Part shown: piece by piece, positions 5,459 through 5,832 of the stretch | Position numbering within the stretch: the first letter of the stretch is position 1 | How the letters are laid out: each line of letters opens with the position of its first letter | From: Phycisphaerae bacterium | Lineage (GTDB): Bacteria > Planctomycetota > Phycisphaerae > UBA1845 > Fen-1342 | Assembly (NCBI GenBank): GCA_026984555.1 | Contig: JALSRY010000011.1 | Coordinates: 1 to 5,832 of the forward strand | Direction: 5' to 3' | DNA length: 5,832 nucleotides | Position numbers and translations under genes: made by a program | Notes under the pieces: generated by a model | What the model was told of the DNA's origin: nothing | Database searches by the model: none | Seen by the model: the letters and a program-made list of their open reading frames with translations, nothing else

Positions 5459-5464
5459 CTCCTC
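5459..5464 (-). promoter_or_regulatory. Shine-Dalgarno GAGGAG supporting a GTG start
   Basis: GAGGAG lies nine bases before the GTG at 5449, inside the 24-base gap behind the LamG-like stop codon. It shows that the pseudopilin gene begins at a non-ATG codon and is translated independently within the presumed operon. Confidence 0.65.
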
Positions 5465-5473
5465 ACACCGGAT

Positions 5474-5832
5474 CTAGTTCGCAGGGCGTACGCAGTGGTC
5501 GTCGCGGTAGCCCTGATCGTTGCTGCCTTGCGACCAGAAACCGGTGTAGCCGCTGTCGGGCGCCCCGGCCGGCAAGGTGGCCGAGCCGACCAGTGCCCCG
5601 TCGATATAGAGTTCGACATTGCCGCCGACGACGATCAGCTCCTGGGTATGCCAACCGGTTCCGACGTTGGTGATATGCCAGGAATCATCGCCATTGTGCA
5701 TGGAATCGTACGCGTCGCCGATGTTCAACCAATCGCCGGCGATGCACACCCATATCTGGGCGTCACGAGGCCCGACGATCCCCCCGTAGACCATGTTGTT
5801 GTCATCCACGTAGCGGGCGATCAGGCCGGCCT
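5474..5832 (-). CDS. LamG/concanavalin-like protein, C-terminal part (cut by window edge)
   Basis: The frame is open through the right edge, so only the last 118 complete codons are seen; a GTG at 5809 is an internal valine, not the start. The fragment reads as the second half of a laminin-G/concanavalin A-like beta-sandwich: GLIARYVDDNNMVYGGI near its start, WHTQELIVVGG (60-70), the hallmark strand VELYIDGALVGSATLP (72-87), then GYTGFWSQG (94-102) and a final RDDHCVRPAN. These domains bind carbohydrates or other ligands and are usually extracytoplasmic. Cysteines at 29 and 113 of the fragment could form a disulfide if exported. It lies 24 bases upstream of the pseudopilin gene, so it may be a pilin-like or secreted protein of the same cluster; the N-terminus that would show this is missing. 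Confidence 0.75.
   Translation of the reverse strand, partial: AGLIARYVDDNNMVYGGIVGPRDAQIWVCIAGDWLNIGDAYDSMHNGDDSWHITNVGTGWHTQELIVVGGNVELYIDGALVGSATLPAGAPDSGYTGFWSQGSNDQGYRDDHCVRPAN

Noticed and set aside
1..5832. Mobile element, prophage, CRISPR array or defence island
   Set aside because: No transposase, integrase, phage, Cas or toxin-antitoxin motifs, no regular spaced repeats and no target-site duplications were seen; composition looks uniform across the window.

Overview
The window is a very GC-rich bacterial chromosomal segment with six coding features in mostly conventional order. There are no tRNA or rRNA genes, transposases, CRISPR arrays or phage genes. The mix points to Planctomycetota or a similar high-GC environmental phylum: a secreted endonuclease/exonuclease/phosphatase-fold enzyme, a PilX/GspK-like pseudopilin beside a LamG-like secreted protein, and a MoxR ATPase. 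This is inference from gene content and style; no taxonomic marker is present.

Left part, plus strand (1-1798). Bases 1-239 hold no confident gene. They contain a strong GC stem-loop (57-77) and a weak candidate promoter (120-148). A complete MoxR-family AAA+ ATPase follows (240-1241). After a 299-base gap, which includes a stem-loop just after the moxR stop and another just before the next ribosome binding site, comes an 85-residue unknown protein with an excellent Shine-Dalgarno sequence (1541-1798). The DUF58/VWA partners that often follow moxR are not downstream here.

Right part, minus strand (1971-5832). Read from the right edge leftward, these genes are the C-terminal end of a LamG/concanavalin-like protein (cut by the window edge), a small PilX/GspK-like pseudopilin starting 24 bases later from a GTG with a good ribosome binding site, glucose-6-phosphate isomerase (pgi), and a secreted endonuclease/exonuclease/phosphatase-family protein. 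The LamG-like and pseudopilin genes look like one operon, probably the tail of a pilin or type II secretion-like cluster lying to the right. pgi has a 150-base leader with its own inverted repeat. The nuclease-like gene has a 251-base leader rich in potential stem-loops, so these two are probably separate transcription units. The two halves converge at 1799-1970, where a 6-bp stem-loop could act as a shared terminator.

Nothing seen amounts to a demonstrably new system. The best leads are the solitary moxR with its small unknown neighbour, the structured leader of the nuclease-like gene, and the perfect inverted repeat in front of pgi. In DNA this GC-rich, short GC hairpins arise often by chance, and the confidences reflect that.
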